Source: Plectrocnemia conspersa (taxonomy: Eukaryota; Arthropoda; Insecta; Trichoptera; Polycentropodidae). From it: DNA of 64,000 nt. The notes below the pieces were generated by a model that was given only the letters and a program-made list of their open reading frames with translations, did no database searches and had not been told where the DNA came from. This document shows, piece by piece, positions 34,493 through 47,380 of this stretch. The stretch lies in the NCBI GenBank assembly GCA_009617715.1, contig VTFK01000118.1, forward strand, positions 1 through 64,000, written 5' to 3'. The position numbers and the translations under genes are program-made. Within the stretch, counting starts at the first letter, position 1, and each line of letters opens with the position of its first letter.

Positions 34493-35370
34493 TGTCTTTT
34501 TATTCATTTTCTGTTATGTGTCTTTCGAATATTGTTAACCATTTGCGCTCGTAAGTCGTCATTCGAGTGTATTCCAATTTACGTCGACAAAACTTGAAAT
34601 GCATTTATTGGCTTTGTGTTGGAGCTAATTTTGCCAATTTCAATTTATTAATGGTAAAAAAAGTTGTGGTAAACTTATTTTAGTATTATTCAATTTTTAA
34701 CTTATGCAAATAACTCAAGAATCTTAATTAAATTTACGAGTGTAAGTTTATTGTAAAACGTTTCATCGGTACATGGCCGGACCGAGTCGTCTTAAGACCC
34801 CATAACGCTTACTTGATAGTTTTACGTCGTCAATTATTCCGTCTTAAACTGATTTTTTCCTTTAATGGGTATCTATATTTTTATGATATGGGATGAAACG
34901 GGATCATATGCTCTAATTGTGCATAATTGTTACTTATTATTGTGTGTCTGACGTCTGTTATGAAGTAAAAAGATTAGAAAAATTTAGTATGACGGAAAAA
35001 AAGAGCGAGATGCAAGTTCTGCTTGCATCTCGCTCGCACTACTAAAATGAGCGATTGACAACCATCGACCTGGTATCGACATTTTTAGCGGCAGCTCAAA
35101 TAATAATATTAGTCTCTACACATTTGATGTATTTTCGAGCTAGTAAATTACTAAATTATGTAAAACAGAATTAGTAATCTGTGTTTTAATTATTTATAAA
35201 TACAAGCCAATGCCAATATTTGATGCAAATAATGAGTACGAATCTTATTATAATCTTAAATATTATGACAATTAATTGGTATGGTGCGCCAAGTAAATAT
35301 TGTTAACCTAATATAATACGTAGGTACCTCTGCACCAAGAGATCCATTTACTGTCCAGATACCCAGAGAC
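34493..35370. other. AT-rich spacer
   Basis: Contains the hairpin at 35003-35035; no gene otherwise. Confidence 0.4.
35003..35035. repeat. Perfect hairpin, 14-bp stem and 5-base loop
   Basis: GAGCGAGATGCAAG faces CTTGCATCTCGCTC around TTCTG. G+C-rich stem in AT-rich surroundings. No following T-run is present, and it does not match the histone mRNA stem-loop. Confidence 0.7.
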
Positions 35371-35440
35371 CCGAATGCCGAGTGTAGTTGTATGCGTGCG
35401 TACGGCTCGGCGTCGGTGATGCCCTCAAGTGTCAATCGAG
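35371..35440 (+). repeat. Left MULE TIR
   Basis: 70 bp, begins CCGAATGCCGAGTG; inverse of 38201-38270 with a few mismatches. Confidence 0.88.
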
Positions 35441-36115
35441 GGCAACTACAGACGTCAAACTCGTGTAACTGCATGCTCTCGAACATTTGCCTTTGAAAAT
35501 CGCCACTGTGTAAATGTATTTCAAAACGTATCGTAACTGTCAAGTAAAAGTTCATATTTTCATTAACCTTCATCCGTCTCTCAAATAGACTATACAGTTT
35601 AGTACCTCGAGTCTTTTTCGTCCCATATAAATATTTTTACTCAACACAGTAAAAATGGTTATTTAATTTTTTATTTTAAGCGCCTAAGCATTGTTATAAA
35701 TAAGCAACATAAATAACGCTGCTTTCGAGAAACTACCATCCCAAGACTCCGACTCCAAAGCCCTAGTTTATGGCGTATATGAATCAATTTATTCGTTATA
35801 AATTTAATACATATTATATATTTTAATAATGTCCCTTACAAATATTTTTTCTATATTTACATTGTAATCCTTAATTATAGTTGAGCTTCTGGCAAATGTA
35901 GCATCTACTTATTTTTTGGCTACATTGAAGAAATTAATTGATGAAATATAAGGATAGTATAAAACAAATCAAAGAATCGTTCAGTTTTCAATTTTTTATT
36001 TTATCCGCTGATTCTACAATAAGTATCAGAAAGAATCAGCAAAGAAAACTGATAATGACAGGACATATAAAAACAAAATAAAAAATGCATACATATGTAC
36101 ATACGTTAATGTGCT

Positions 36116-38133
36116 GCTCCATGTGACTTCCCATTAGGTTTATTCTTTTTAATATTAAGACTTAAATTATGCAACCGCTTTAAACGTTTTATTTGAAAGT
36201 GCTGGGCGACCAGAAGGTATAACCCAGTTACCCCTGGTTATACCTATCCTTCGCCTACTAATGGCCGTTGGTTGAACTTTAATTTTGGAACCAGAATTAC
36301 GTTTACCGATCTGAACTAGGCCTAAATGCCATCCCCTTCAAGAATGATATCCTCCGGTTGTATGTTAGCCGCTGCAAGTTTTTTTATTAGTAAATTTCTA
36401 CCTTTGCTGCACCGACCGTTGGATACATTTCTCAAGCGCCGAGTATAGTATGTATCGAGCTCCGACACCACAAAATCCATTAAAGCTATTGGATTATATG
36501 CCTTGGTACGTTGCAGGACGATATATTTGAAAAGACGTACACTGACTTCACTATCATTATTGGTATGATGTCCGTGTGTCTTTTCATCACGCCAAGCTAA
36601 AGCCCAGCATTCTCGTCGATCCCAATCACCTAATAATGTAATTAAAAATAAGATTAACGAAGCATTTTAAGTAAACATTTTTGAATACCTGCGATATGCT
36701 GTACCCATCTATCATACATATTTGATACAATGTTATTTGACAGATTCTCATATGCCTTATGCCATATGCCTGGGTCGGAGCTATTGATATGTCATGAAAC
36801 ATTGTATACAAAGGCCTACGCTGTTCTTTAATAATCCCATGTGTGGCTTCCCACAACCATCGCCAGATGGCTTGACAAATATGAAATCTAAATTATCAAA
36901 GTAATGAATGAAAACACATTAGCTATATTTTTTGAAAATTTTAAGGAAATTATATAATTTTAGTCATCCATACCGGCACAAAAGTATCTTTTAGATTCCG
37001 GCCATAGGCTTTTAATAGCTCCTCGTTCAGCATTACAGTCGTCAGTCATGACGATTTGTGGCGTGATACCTATAACTGAAATTCAGCATGATATTCAGAT
37101 TGCGTTTGCCCTTTTGTTATTAGAACGCCTAGAGGAACAGTTCCAATGCTGCATACCGTTGAAATAAAAGTAATCGAGTGGCCTTCTGCATCGCAAGAGG
37201 AGGTGCTGTCTATGAAGGTAGCTCTTTTCATCATTGATGTTACAATAGCAAGAGCAAACGGTGATTCATAATATTTAATTAAATGTCCTGTTTTTTCATA
37301 TATTGGTATCTTCTCTTTCAAAATCTGCAATTGATGAATGCATTATTATTCATAGAATCAACATTGTGAACATATTCATTTTCAATATAAATTACCTGGA
37401 GACAGTCGTTACGTGGACCTAAAGTATCTCTAAAGGACCTCTCCATTTTTCCCTTAAATGAAGAACAGTATGCATTTTTGGGTTAATTGATGCATCTGCC
37501 ATTTCTATGCTACAATTATCATATTGTAATAGCAGATGAGCTTCGTGATATCTCATAGCCTCGCCAACCTTTAATCCCATATCAAAATTGTCATAGAACT
37601 TATTTTTGATATGTTCAGATGGAGGCAAACAAGATAATGTCTCTGAACTGTATTATTGTTTGATATCCGTCCTTAAAATTTGAACAGAATTCATGTACAT
37701 ATGTATAAATATGAGTTATATATCAAAAGGAAAAAAACATATTGAAACTACCTTCAGATATTTATCACGCCTCATTGTGTCACAAGTCACCTTTTTGACA
37801 AGAACGTCTATTTCAGCTTTGCAATACAATTTTTTTGATTTACCAGGCGTTCATTTCGAAGGGTCAAGTTTCCAGGTTTGGGAATGATGACATATTTTCC
37901 TAATGCTACAATAATTATGTATAAGATATATAACAACTGTTATCTATATTATTAGTTTAATTAGAGTACTTACTGTGAAATATATCGTGTGGGTTTTTTT
38001 TTCATATTCTTGCAATTCCAACTTGTTCTGGATCACGCACTGTATTATTTTATCCAGTGCTCCGCTTCCTCGCTCGTCTTTATGTTTTAGTGTCAACCTC
38101 GACGTAGTTAAAAGATTTAAGAAAATGTTCCAT
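36116..38133 (-). pseudogene. MULE transposase with short introns, broken
   Basis: Minus strand. A possible first exon starts at 38131-38133 (MEHFLKSFNYVEV). The next has WKLDPSK and KLYCKAEIDVLVKKVTCDTM, then after about 37640 PPSEHIKNKFYDNFDMGLKV. The catalytic core follows: FIDSTSSCDAEG with Asp1 at 37208-37210, VPLGVLITKGQT, then IVMTDDCNAERGAIKSLWPE with Asp2, a CxxFH-type motif ADFHICQAIWRWLWEATHG, YDRWVQHIAG, and DWDRRECWALAWRDEKTHGH with NNDSEVSVRLFK supplying the glutamate. At least three introns of roughly 60-90 bp fit GT-AG, for example between HIAG and DWDRREC (about 36630-36690). Frameshifts occur near 37430, 37080 and 36760, and the C-terminal zinc-finger region is decayed. The tail ends with SHGAAH and a stop at 36116-36118. 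Confidence 0.85.
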
Positions 38134-38200
38134 CGTGGTAGTTGTTTATTAAGCAAATGACGCCCACGCGTAAACGACCGTTACAAGCAACGACAATGCA

Positions 38201-38270
38201 CTCGATTGACACTTGGGGGCAGCACTGACGCCGAGCCGTACGCACGCATACAACTACACTCGGCTTTCGG
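38201..38270 (-). repeat. Right MULE TIR
   Basis: 70 bp, inverse of 35371-35440. Confidence 0.88.
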
Positions 38271-38479
38271 CCAGTGGCAATCGAAATTTGCGACCCGAAA
38301 CTATATAATAATATATCGATTTATAAAAACACTAATCAATTTACTAAGAGAGATTAGCATAATAGTTTATTATTATTATTTGTAAGCGAATAAAAATATT
38401 GTTTCTAAAACAAGTTTATATATGGTAAATTCTACAATTTTTTAGTATAATTTTCATTTTAACTTTTAATTTGATTTAT

Positions 38480-38640
38480 TTTGTACACTTTCTGGATTGA
38501 TAGTGCAGCAAGCGCATTTAGTACATCATAGGAAATCAAATTTCTCATATGTATTTAATGCGATTCAACGACCTGAACGAACGTTCAACATCAGCTTTAG
38601 ACACGTTCATGCTAAGACTATTTCTACCAATTTTAAATCA
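38480..38640 (-). pseudogene. hAT transposase C-terminal (dimerisation) fragment
   Basis: The minus strand reads NVSKADVERSFRSLNRIKYI and then, after a one-base shift, MRNLISYDVLNALAALSIQ. This corresponds to the hAT C-terminal signature in which an A-x-x-ERSFS-x-L-xx-IK motif is followed by R(N/D)-x(5-7)-L-xx-L-xx-I. Only this part is recognisable; sequence up to about 39300 could hold further decayed hAT coding but is not readable with confidence. It lies 210 bp from the right end of the MULE. Confidence 0.7.
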
Positions 38641-40119
38641 TGTACAAGTTTTAAGTTTTAGAATAATCTTTTAATGTAATCATTTTTATGATAAATTTAA
38701 TTATTTTTTAAAAACTGTTTAAATAAATTCCTAAATATTTTGGTATGTCCAAATGTGGTTTTAATTTCAAATATCATTAGGGAATACCGGTATTTTCATA
38801 TTTCTAAGGTATCGGGTTTTGTAATAAGAAATTACATTTTTTGTCTTCCACTAAAATTAATATATAATTGTCAATTGGATTTTGGTGAGTCTTTTTAAGA
38901 GATTTGATCTTTTCATTGAGCAATGTTTCAAAATGTTGTAGTGCTTGTTCAGCTGTTATGTAAGTGTAATTATTTGATTGCAAAACATTTTATTGTTCGA
39001 TTTTAGTGATTATTTTTAATATTTTTCTTAAAAACCACAAGATTTTATGTCTATTTTTATCATCCAAATTATAATACCTAGAAATACTGGGGCGATATTC
39101 AAAGCTAGTTATAGATAAAAAGGATATTTTGTCAAATATTGTAAATCTTACAGTATTATATATAGTAATCTTCTCGTATTATTGCTTTAAGATTCGATTT
39201 CGATTTCCGAAAGATATTTAAAATACAGATTTTTTTTGAGCGTCGAGGCGTATCAAAGTCAAGTGTATCTAGTCCGGTTTTGTGCTGAACTCTTTTAGGA
39301 TTCTGAAAATATGTATTTAGTCAAACACAAACAAAACAAAGTTACAAAACTACAACAAAGATATAACTTGCTTTTGTCATGAATTTAGGCTGGTTCTTAG
39401 TTTTGAGTTTGAATCTTAGTCATATATCGTGATATAATGTCTTTAGGAAATTGTCGGAACCACCCATAGTTGTTGCGTCTCTTTTTACTATACACTTCAG
39501 AGCATGTAAAAATATATGCGTCGCTAAAATTTAATACAATTTTTACGTTAGTTTGTATTGCTACATATATATAGTCTGCTTAAATGCCAATGTGTTACGT
39601 AAACAATGATCAAACTTCACGAGACTATTAAACAAATTATAGCGATAAATAACGTCAATTATTCTTAACGTTGTTTTTTTTTCACTTTCAAGGTTTTTAC
39701 GCTGATTTAAACTAATTTCTAATCGATAATAAAGCGACACATTGGCAAGCAAGCGTTTTTGGGATGGCGACAAAAATATAATAATTGGCACTACTTAAAT
39801 GTTATTTATTTTTTATTTCCCTATAAAATCTCGAACGATTTCGATGTTTACATTTTTTTATTATACTGTAATTAAACTAAGATGCGTTCTCTTAAAAATT
39901 AGAGAATATTATAAGATTTATAATAATTGAAAATATTTTTTTTTGCCTTTTTAATAATTCAAGGATGATTTATTTAAAATATAATATTCTATACTAAGTC
40001 GTATATTTATTTATATTGTAATATAATGGTGTCGGAGTCAGACATAAATAACCTTTGAAAATCTGCAAGATGACCGATTATGCAAATCTCTTCAATTATT
40101 TATATTGTGTTATCATATA
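38641..40119. other. AT-rich spacer, possibly decayed hAT sequence
   Basis: A mixed patch near 39235-39300 and a 76-codon minus-strand frame at 39561-39791 have no firm match. Confidence 0.35.
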
Positions 40120-40440
40120 AATTTTGCAATATATTAATCCGAACGGACACTTCTTTAGCGGCACTAATGTGCAAATATTAAGCATTAATCAATTTGGCTC
40201 ACAAACGCCGCTGGTTGTCAAGCCGCGGCTCGTAGAATAAGACGATACCATTTATTATTTAAATGTGGACACTTTGTCTTTGAGGAGATGTTTATACATT
40301 TAACGAAGATTAATGAGTGTTTTTCTGGTGTTCGCAGTTCCGAACGGAGAGGTCGGTTGGGCTATAAAATCCGAAACTAGACGATGCCGTAACAGATATC
40401 CACTGGCCTCGGTTTTGATCATCAAAATAATAATTTTGTT
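40120..40440. promoter_or_regulatory. GC-rich island
   Basis: Includes a minus-strand TGATTAAT at 40184-40191 and CpG-rich words such as GCCGCGGCTCG. No coding frame. Candidate regulatory element. Confidence 0.35.
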
Positions 40441-41399
40441 GTAGTGTCTAGCAGAAAAACTTCAAAGACTCGGAGTTAAAGCAAATAAAGAATATTGGTA
40501 GTCATTGTTTTTTGAAGAATGTGTCATTAACTTGACAATTGAAAGAGACCACCGTAGAACGGAAAATGTTTTCACACTTCATTATAGACGTAATTATGTC
40601 GTAGTCTTCTAATATTTTTATTCTGAAATATTAACAGCTGCATCTCTAATAAATATTGTTACTTTCTAAGATTTTATATTATTTATTTAAATATATAAAA
40701 TGATAATTTATCAGAGTATTTATGATTATCAGAATTGTTTATGTTGTTACATATCAAGTCGCAAATATTTTAAATCTGTGGAATTTAAACTTTTATCAAT
40801 TTTAAAGTACAGTTATCTTTGAACTGTCATTGTTTAAAAATTTAGTATAAAACATTTGACTTCTTCGATATACAAATATATAAATTGAATCATTGACGTG
40901 ACGATTCCGCATTTCCCGAACTTTAAAAATAATTATTTGCTTCGAAATAATAGCTTTTAGAAAAATTCGTACAGATATTCGAAAGTAATTTAGAGATTTA
41001 CAAAACTTCTGAATAATTAAAAAAATATATTCTGTATTTAAAATATATTATATACATTTTAAAACTAAATAAAAATTGATAGTTCTGAATGCCTTTTTTT
41101 CTAGCCTTAACCCGGAAACTCTACTTCCATGTGAACTATTTAAACAAAATTTCTTCTTACTCTAAAGAGTTCCTTCTGAGTTTTCAATATTTTCTCATAT
41201 TTAAATACATTTCCCTAATTATTGTATTTTCTTTTTCCTTTCAGTAAAATAATAGTTTATAAATTTATCAGCACATATTATTTTATAATTATTTTTTTAA
41301 ATTAAATACAATCAAGATTGGCTTGCAAATATAAATGATAATATTTTTTTTTTCTTAAATCTTTATTATTACTAACGTTTATAAATTAGTATTATACTG
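40441..41399. other. AT-rich spacer
   Basis: No supported feature. Confidence 0.45.
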
Positions 41400-41720
41400 T
41401 TCAGTGTCACTGATTTATACGGCTTTTGCCACTGAAGACATTATTCATTTCCACTTTCGTTATAAAACATTATTGCCACCTGAAATCGCATTACATCAGC
41501 TTCTGGTCTAATCTCGCATTTTGCCGTCTCTTTTCGCCAAAACCTTGGACATTTGCGGCCTGGCTTGTCGGCTTTGCGTGGCATACAGCGCTGCTACTGA
41601 TTTATTGCAGCATTTGTTCCGAAGCCGACAAGTGAATTTATGTCTTATTTACTTATCTCCTAAGCGGCATTGTTGTGTGCCACTATGGCACCTTACACGC
41701 ATAAATTTATAAGGTAACAA
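41400..41720. promoter_or_regulatory. GC-enriched island with two TGATTTAT sites
   Basis: TGATTTAT at 41411-41418 and 41598-41605, in moderately G+C-rich sequence. Two overlapping plus-strand frames of 63-69 codons show no domain. Confidence 0.33.
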
Positions 41721-42339
41721 AACTAATACCGAATTATGAACCGGACAAGGCAATACCTGTGACTGAACACGCAGAACAATTTGTTATCGTCTATATTTAA
41801 CTCAAACAATGTAAATCATAGCAGCGATCCCAACTAAAATATGAATACAATACGACTAAGGTGAAAGGGAATAATAGATTCTAAAAGTATGCTTATTGTA
41901 AAGGGCTATAAAAATATGATTAAGACCCTTAAATAATAACAAGAATTGGAGAACTGTTTAAGCAAAATAATAAATTTGCATTTTAATGAAATATTTTTAT
42001 GCAATATAAATATTCTATAGTTATCTACAAAAAAAATATTACAATCTTTAACGTAGATTTGAAACAATAAAATTATGTATAACATTTAATTTAATTTTAA
42101 TTTTACCTCTATCTACATCAAAATATGTATATGTCTGTAGATGTAGTACTTTTATTATGATACATTGAATCATCTTTGTCTGTATAACTAAATATTACTC
42201 TCTTATAACTATATATATAATTGGGAAGTGTATGTGTCCCAAACGGTATCACATTTAAATAAATATAGCTTAAAAGGAGTTAAGTCAGTATAAGCGGCTC
42301 ACGATAAGTACGAAGTAAAACCCTTCTTCCCTCCGTTCA
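41721..42339. other. AT-rich spacer
   Basis: No supported feature. Confidence 0.45.
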
Positions 42340-42640
42340 CTTACATCAATTTATCCAAGATATTTTATGTCACGCCATTACGTTCGGAAAGTGCCGAAAT
42401 AAATTCTTATAATGTAAGTAAGGGAATATCCAAAATATGAAAGGCATTCGGCGGGATCCAATAATCCACGGTGGGAGTCCTCTTCTTCTCTTTTATACGA
42501 GGGGGCTTACATCTCTTCTAGCTGCACTAAATCGTCGGATGACACGATCCGCCCAAAGTTATGGTCATTCTATCGAATTTCGTTTCGAGTTTTACAAATG
42601 CGATGGGGCCCGGGCCAAATGGCACCGACAGTCAATGTTA
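42340..42640. promoter_or_regulatory. GC-rich island
   Basis: G+C-rich segment with an 87-codon plus-strand frame (42437-42700) that has no domain. Composition matches the other islands. Confidence 0.3.
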
Positions 42641-43685
42641 ATAACGTTTATGTATCGCTATACCTATGTTTCTCAAGTGCTTTGCGAATATGCATACTAA
42701 GAAAATGATATATTTAATATTTTAATAAAATGACATGGAAATACTATTTATGATATTGCTATGTATTTTTTTTTTGTAATAGATAGTGTTTTTATAAACA
42801 CTTACTATCGATCCAGATTCTCGACAATTTCATATTTTTTATATATAACAAAATTTTTAGAATCATATTTTTAGAATCAATTAGAACAAGGCAAAGTAAT
42901 TTTGTATATGTATTATGTTTTTAAATTAAAAAAATTAAGCCTATTTAAAATTGTTACTAAAATATAGATAAATATATATGTATATTAAACATACTATGAT
43001 GATTTCTAATATAGTAATTATACCTCATTATTAAAATTCCTTATTAATAATAGTATCTAAAATATATAGTTTAAAGATTAAAATTGTTTTTTAGTACTGG
43101 CTATTTTTTACATTGTCGTGTATATTCTATGTAATGTATTTATTGTATTAATAAAATTACTCAACCTTGTGTTTTACGTCTGCTATAAATCACGATCATT
43201 AAAGCACCGAGTTCTTTCTGCTTTATTTATTGCTTGCGTTTTGTACTTGCCATTTCTCAGACTGCAACTCGTATTCTTAGACGATGATATAATCATAAAA
43301 TAATAGCCATTAATGTATAAAAAAGTACAAATACGATATCAACAACCACTGCATTCGTTCGATATATACTATCTACGTAGTACATACATATATACTAATG
43401 TAAACAATAGTCTAGCTCTATATCTTAAAAATACGTCTATAAGTTTGCTTTTCATGTGTCATATTACGTTAGTTTCGACAAAGTTAAATAAACTTTATTT
43501 CTTTTTTTATGAAAATAGTATCTATGTATTCACTATTTAATTAGTTTTGACATGATCATCAAAAAGAAGAGAATTTAATAACTGCAACTACTATCTCAGT
43601 AGTGAGACACAGTGTCATCTATTCTATAATTTACAACTTTTTATCAAAGCTTACAGTTAATAAATGGCAAAATGCACGACATGAC
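42641..43685. other. AT-rich spacer
   Basis: No supported feature. Confidence 0.45.
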
Positions 43686-43760
43686 ACGTTTTTATTTATT
43701 TATTTGAATGATTAAAAAAATCTAGTAAACCCAATCTGCCATGATTGATCAGAATATTAA
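43686..43760 (-). repeat. Possible LINE 3' end
   Basis: TTTATTTATTT followed by TAAACCCAATCTGCCATGA resembles the 3' UTR and tail of the LINE at 7325 (TTTATTTATTT ... CAAACCCAATGCGTCACGA). If real, it is a severely 5'-truncated minus-strand copy. The match is short. Confidence 0.3.
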
Positions 43761-45429
43761 TTATATAATAATTGTTAATATTAATTTTCTAGATAACAGG
43801 ATTCATGTGAGATTCTAATTCAGATCTTTTAGGTATTAAGTCACTCATATTTACCACTGATCTATCTTGCTGGATACTTATTATATGAACTTCCAAAAGA
43901 TAAAATTTTAATTATGGCAGTAAAAATATTTGTCAACTATAATCGTTAAGTTGCAATTAGTTGTACAAGTTCCGTTAAAAGGCCATAAAAAATATTAATT
44001 TTTATCCTTTCATTTATAAATAAACGGAGCGATTGCATATTCTATGCTATGCTATTAACGCGAAAACGTATTCTTCATGCCAATACAAATAACGAAAAAA
44101 TATGCACCCCTTAATATCGTCTCTGAACAAGCAGGTAGCAAAAACTCCGCTGCTGAACTTATAAAATTAATATCAAAAGCATCCGTTTCAATGGCCAGAA
44201 AAGTGCAATAAAATATTTATCAGATAAAAACAATGATTCTAGTTTTGCCCTTTTCGACATTTTCCCTTTTCCTCAATTATATATATATCACCATACAAAA
44301 ACTTTCAGAATTTTCAATTGAATTACCAATTTGCTTTCGACTTTATATTCATTAAATTTCAGCTTGAACTCGAACTCGAAAGACGAATGCAGACGACCTT
44401 TCGGAGTCCAAAATAAATCAGTAGCTTTGTGTTGTCAACTTAAACCTCAAATAGTTAATATTGTCAAGATGGCTATAAGACTCTTTACAAATCCATTTCA
44501 GAAACATTGAAAACGATAATGGTTTGATGGCCACTTTACATACTCCCATATTGGAATCACTGACAATCATCGACGACCACAGCGAAGACTCTCGGACTCC
44601 AAAGCTTTTTAATTTGTTTCCTTTGCCTGATAAATCGTTGACAGGCATCTAGATTTCTCTGTTTATTTTTTGTCAATTAAATTTTGAAAAATTAAAAATC
44701 TTCTAAAGTTTAAGTAACTATAAAAGTCATAGCGATTTTAAACTGATGTAACTTGACTTGAACAGCTTATAATAAATGAATTCGTGTTCTGAGCACGTAC
44801 TGCAAAGTTTTAAAGAATGTCATATTTGAATTCTTTGATTACAAAATATTATAAATATTTGCATTAATTAGTGACCGAAAATGAAAGTGTGCAGCATGCG
44901 TCAAATTATTGTAAAAAAATTTAGAAAAAAAGTATATACTCCAATTAATTTCACTCAAAGCATAATCTGTCAAAAAGGACAATGCTTTGTGTCTGGTGTG
45001 ATATAAAGAGTATCGTATAATATGAGTTTCGGAAATTCAACTTAGCAAGTACAGCTGAATGTGATTATAAACAATTAACTAAATTAAACACCCCACTTCA
45101 AAAGGAAAAGGGAACAAAAAAAGGGTTGTCTCTTACCATGACAACGCGCAACCACACGTCGGGGTTATGATCCAACAAAAATATGTTAGGTGTTATTAAA
45201 CACCGACCTTATTATTTTTCCCCTATTGACTTTTACATATAAATATATATGCTTGTGTCAAAAAGTACTTACATTATTTATGTAAAAATTATGTTTTTGT
45301 TCAATAAGAAAATAAAGCATAATAAATACTTTAATAATACCATATTCGTATACAAGCCTTTTGCCTTTGAAACTGTATGTTTTTATGTGCACGTTTATAA
45401 GCAATACTTTCGAGTCGCCTTAGCGCATT
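43761..45429. other. AT-rich spacer
   Basis: A 76-codon minus-strand frame at 44418-44648 has ordinary composition but no match; no other feature. Confidence 0.35.
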
Positions 45430-46040
45430 TATGATATAGTCAACCCTCTTTCGCCATTCATTCATATCCACCAAACACCATAATGGCGGCGATCATTTAT
45501 TTTTATGTCTATATAAATTCTCATTGCCAATACTTACATAACATACACCATGTACATATGTATATTCAAGGGTTGCCTTCAGTTCAAATAAAATTTCCTC
45601 TGTTGAGACGAAAATTTTTTTCAATGTATGAATACGCAATTGGGCTTCTTTCATAAAAAAAAATCTTATCGTATATCAATAATAATATCTGCAACACATC
45701 ACATTTTTTCACGCCGTTGGCTTAAATCCACCTTCCACTATAGTTATACCTGGTAGCCGGTGGAATCTGTCGGATGATCGTCTCGCAACCGACAGAAGCT
45801 AATCAATCAAGCGCCTTTCATTCCGCACTGCAATACATAATTTCCTCGGCCATTTTGTTTCGCAATCCATCCATCCATCAATCAAGTGTCAGCGAGATAG
45901 CAGACGTGTTGCGCAAATAATGACAAGTGTTTTTAATTTGATACGCGATCGTTGCCGAACAGGCGGAAGAAATCAGCAAATCATGACGATTTCGCCGAAC
46001 GATGATGATCGACAACCGAAGACAAATCGGTACACTCACT
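45430..46040. promoter_or_regulatory. Island with paired TGATTGAT and GCCAT sites
   Basis: Two minus-strand TGATTGAT words (45802-45809 and 45877-45884), the Exd-Hox class of Labial/Proboscipedia type. GCCAT/ATGGC words near 45452 and 45482 and GGCCATTTTG near 45849 resemble Pleiohomeotic cores. Candidate enhancer or Polycomb response element. Confidence 0.38.
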
Positions 46041-47019
46041 GATCAGATTCTTGTTTTAATTGCAAATAGAAATAATGTAACGGATCGTGACTGACTGTAT
46101 AGCAGATCGAATCTCTAAGCTGACACAAATTGGGTCTTCAGCGTCATACTGCGATGAATATTAATTATATCTGGTTTAACTGACTCGTATCTGAAGTTCT
46201 AGTTGTATATACAACTCACTAAAAATACAACAAACTGCTGTTAGTCAATCATCAAAACATTTTAACAAGACATTCAGACACCAATAGGGTGTCAGAATTT
46301 TATATTCATGTACTAGCAATATATTTAGGAGAAAATGAAACATTACTTATCATCACTATGAAATACTTTTAAAATCGACGATATGTCAAAAGCATCAAAA
46401 TTAGTGTTATTTTAATAGTTTAAAATTTGAAAATAACTTTAAATGTTACATAGTCTTAAAACATCTAGTCTAGTTTATAGCACCTAATCCAAGTAGTTAT
46501 AATCATTATTTATTATCTCGGTTTATATTCTTAAACTCGATATAAATATTAAGTTAATTGTTTATGACATTTACTTCTAGATAAAAAGTTTTTTAAGACG
46601 TTTGTTATTGTTATATTTTTTTATAATAAAAGTTGCATATATTTATTTATTTATTTACTAATTAAACTAATTCACAACTATTACATATACACTTGAATTA
46701 AACGGTTAACATATATTGTAGTAAAATTTATTTAAAAAAATAAAAAAATACTCAATCTAACGGCGAGCGATTCCTACGCGGATTAAAAATGGATATTTGT
46801 TGCTCTCACAGTAGTAGTCACCTGGATGCAGATCATTCAATTTACTGATCGGTTCATCTTTTTTATTTGCTATCTATATATCTAAACTGTAAGTCGTACA
46901 TATAGAATACTCCGAGATTAGTGAGACAGGGGTTGTGATTTAAAATTTTTAATAAATTAATCAAATTGTAAAATTAAAAGTTAGTTTTGTTATATAGCGA
47001 TTTCCGTGGCACTGTAACG
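46041..47019. other. AT-rich spacer
   Basis: No supported feature. Confidence 0.45.
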
Positions 47020-47380
47020 TTTTTCATGGAGCCTAAATGGTTAAAATGAAAGATCAAGCTTCGCAGGAAAAAATAGGTATCTTGTCACTGGGTGACCAAG
47101 TGGCCGAATTCCAGCCGCGAGTGAGGTGGGGTGGCGGTCCGCCTGTCGAGGGGTTTAGCAGTCACATTCTTCAGGGAGGCCGCGCCAGTATGACTAATGG
47201 TAGCCGGCCGCGGCACATAATGACCTGTCTGTAGCACACGCAGCCCGCCGCCCACCGTTTCACACCCCTGGCCCACCCCCACGCACAAAAACATACTACG
47301 CTACAGCTAATTTGGCACGTCCGCTTTTAACCGCGACCGAAGATTTTGCACGTATCACGTACGCCGAACGTGTGGCGATA
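47020..47380. promoter_or_regulatory. Strong GC-rich island
   Basis: Among the most G+C-rich segments, with C-rich runs near 47250-47280. Short frames occur on both strands without domains. Candidate regulatory element or non-coding exon. Confidence 0.36.

Larger units (their letters stand above)
35371..38270 (-). mobile_element. Mutator-like element (MULE), 2.9 kb
   Basis: 70-bp inverted ends (35371-35440; 38201-38270) share GCCGAGTGTAGTTGTATGCG, CGTACGGCTCGGCGTC and AAGTGTCAATCGAG, with few differences. Between them lies a minus-strand, intron-containing MULE transposase pseudogene. The 600 bp between the left end and the gene is AT-rich and non-coding. A 9-bp target duplication is expected; the flanks CCCAGAGAC and CCAGTGGCA agree only partly. 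Confidence 0.88.

Noticed and set aside
35256..35573. 105-codon minus-strand frame
   Set aside because: It spans the MULE left inverted repeat and its outside flank, so it cannot be a natural gene of the element.
44418..44648. 76-codon minus-strand frame
   Set aside because: Reads like protein but there is no homology I recognise and no flanking exon signals; kept only as a note in the spacer entry.
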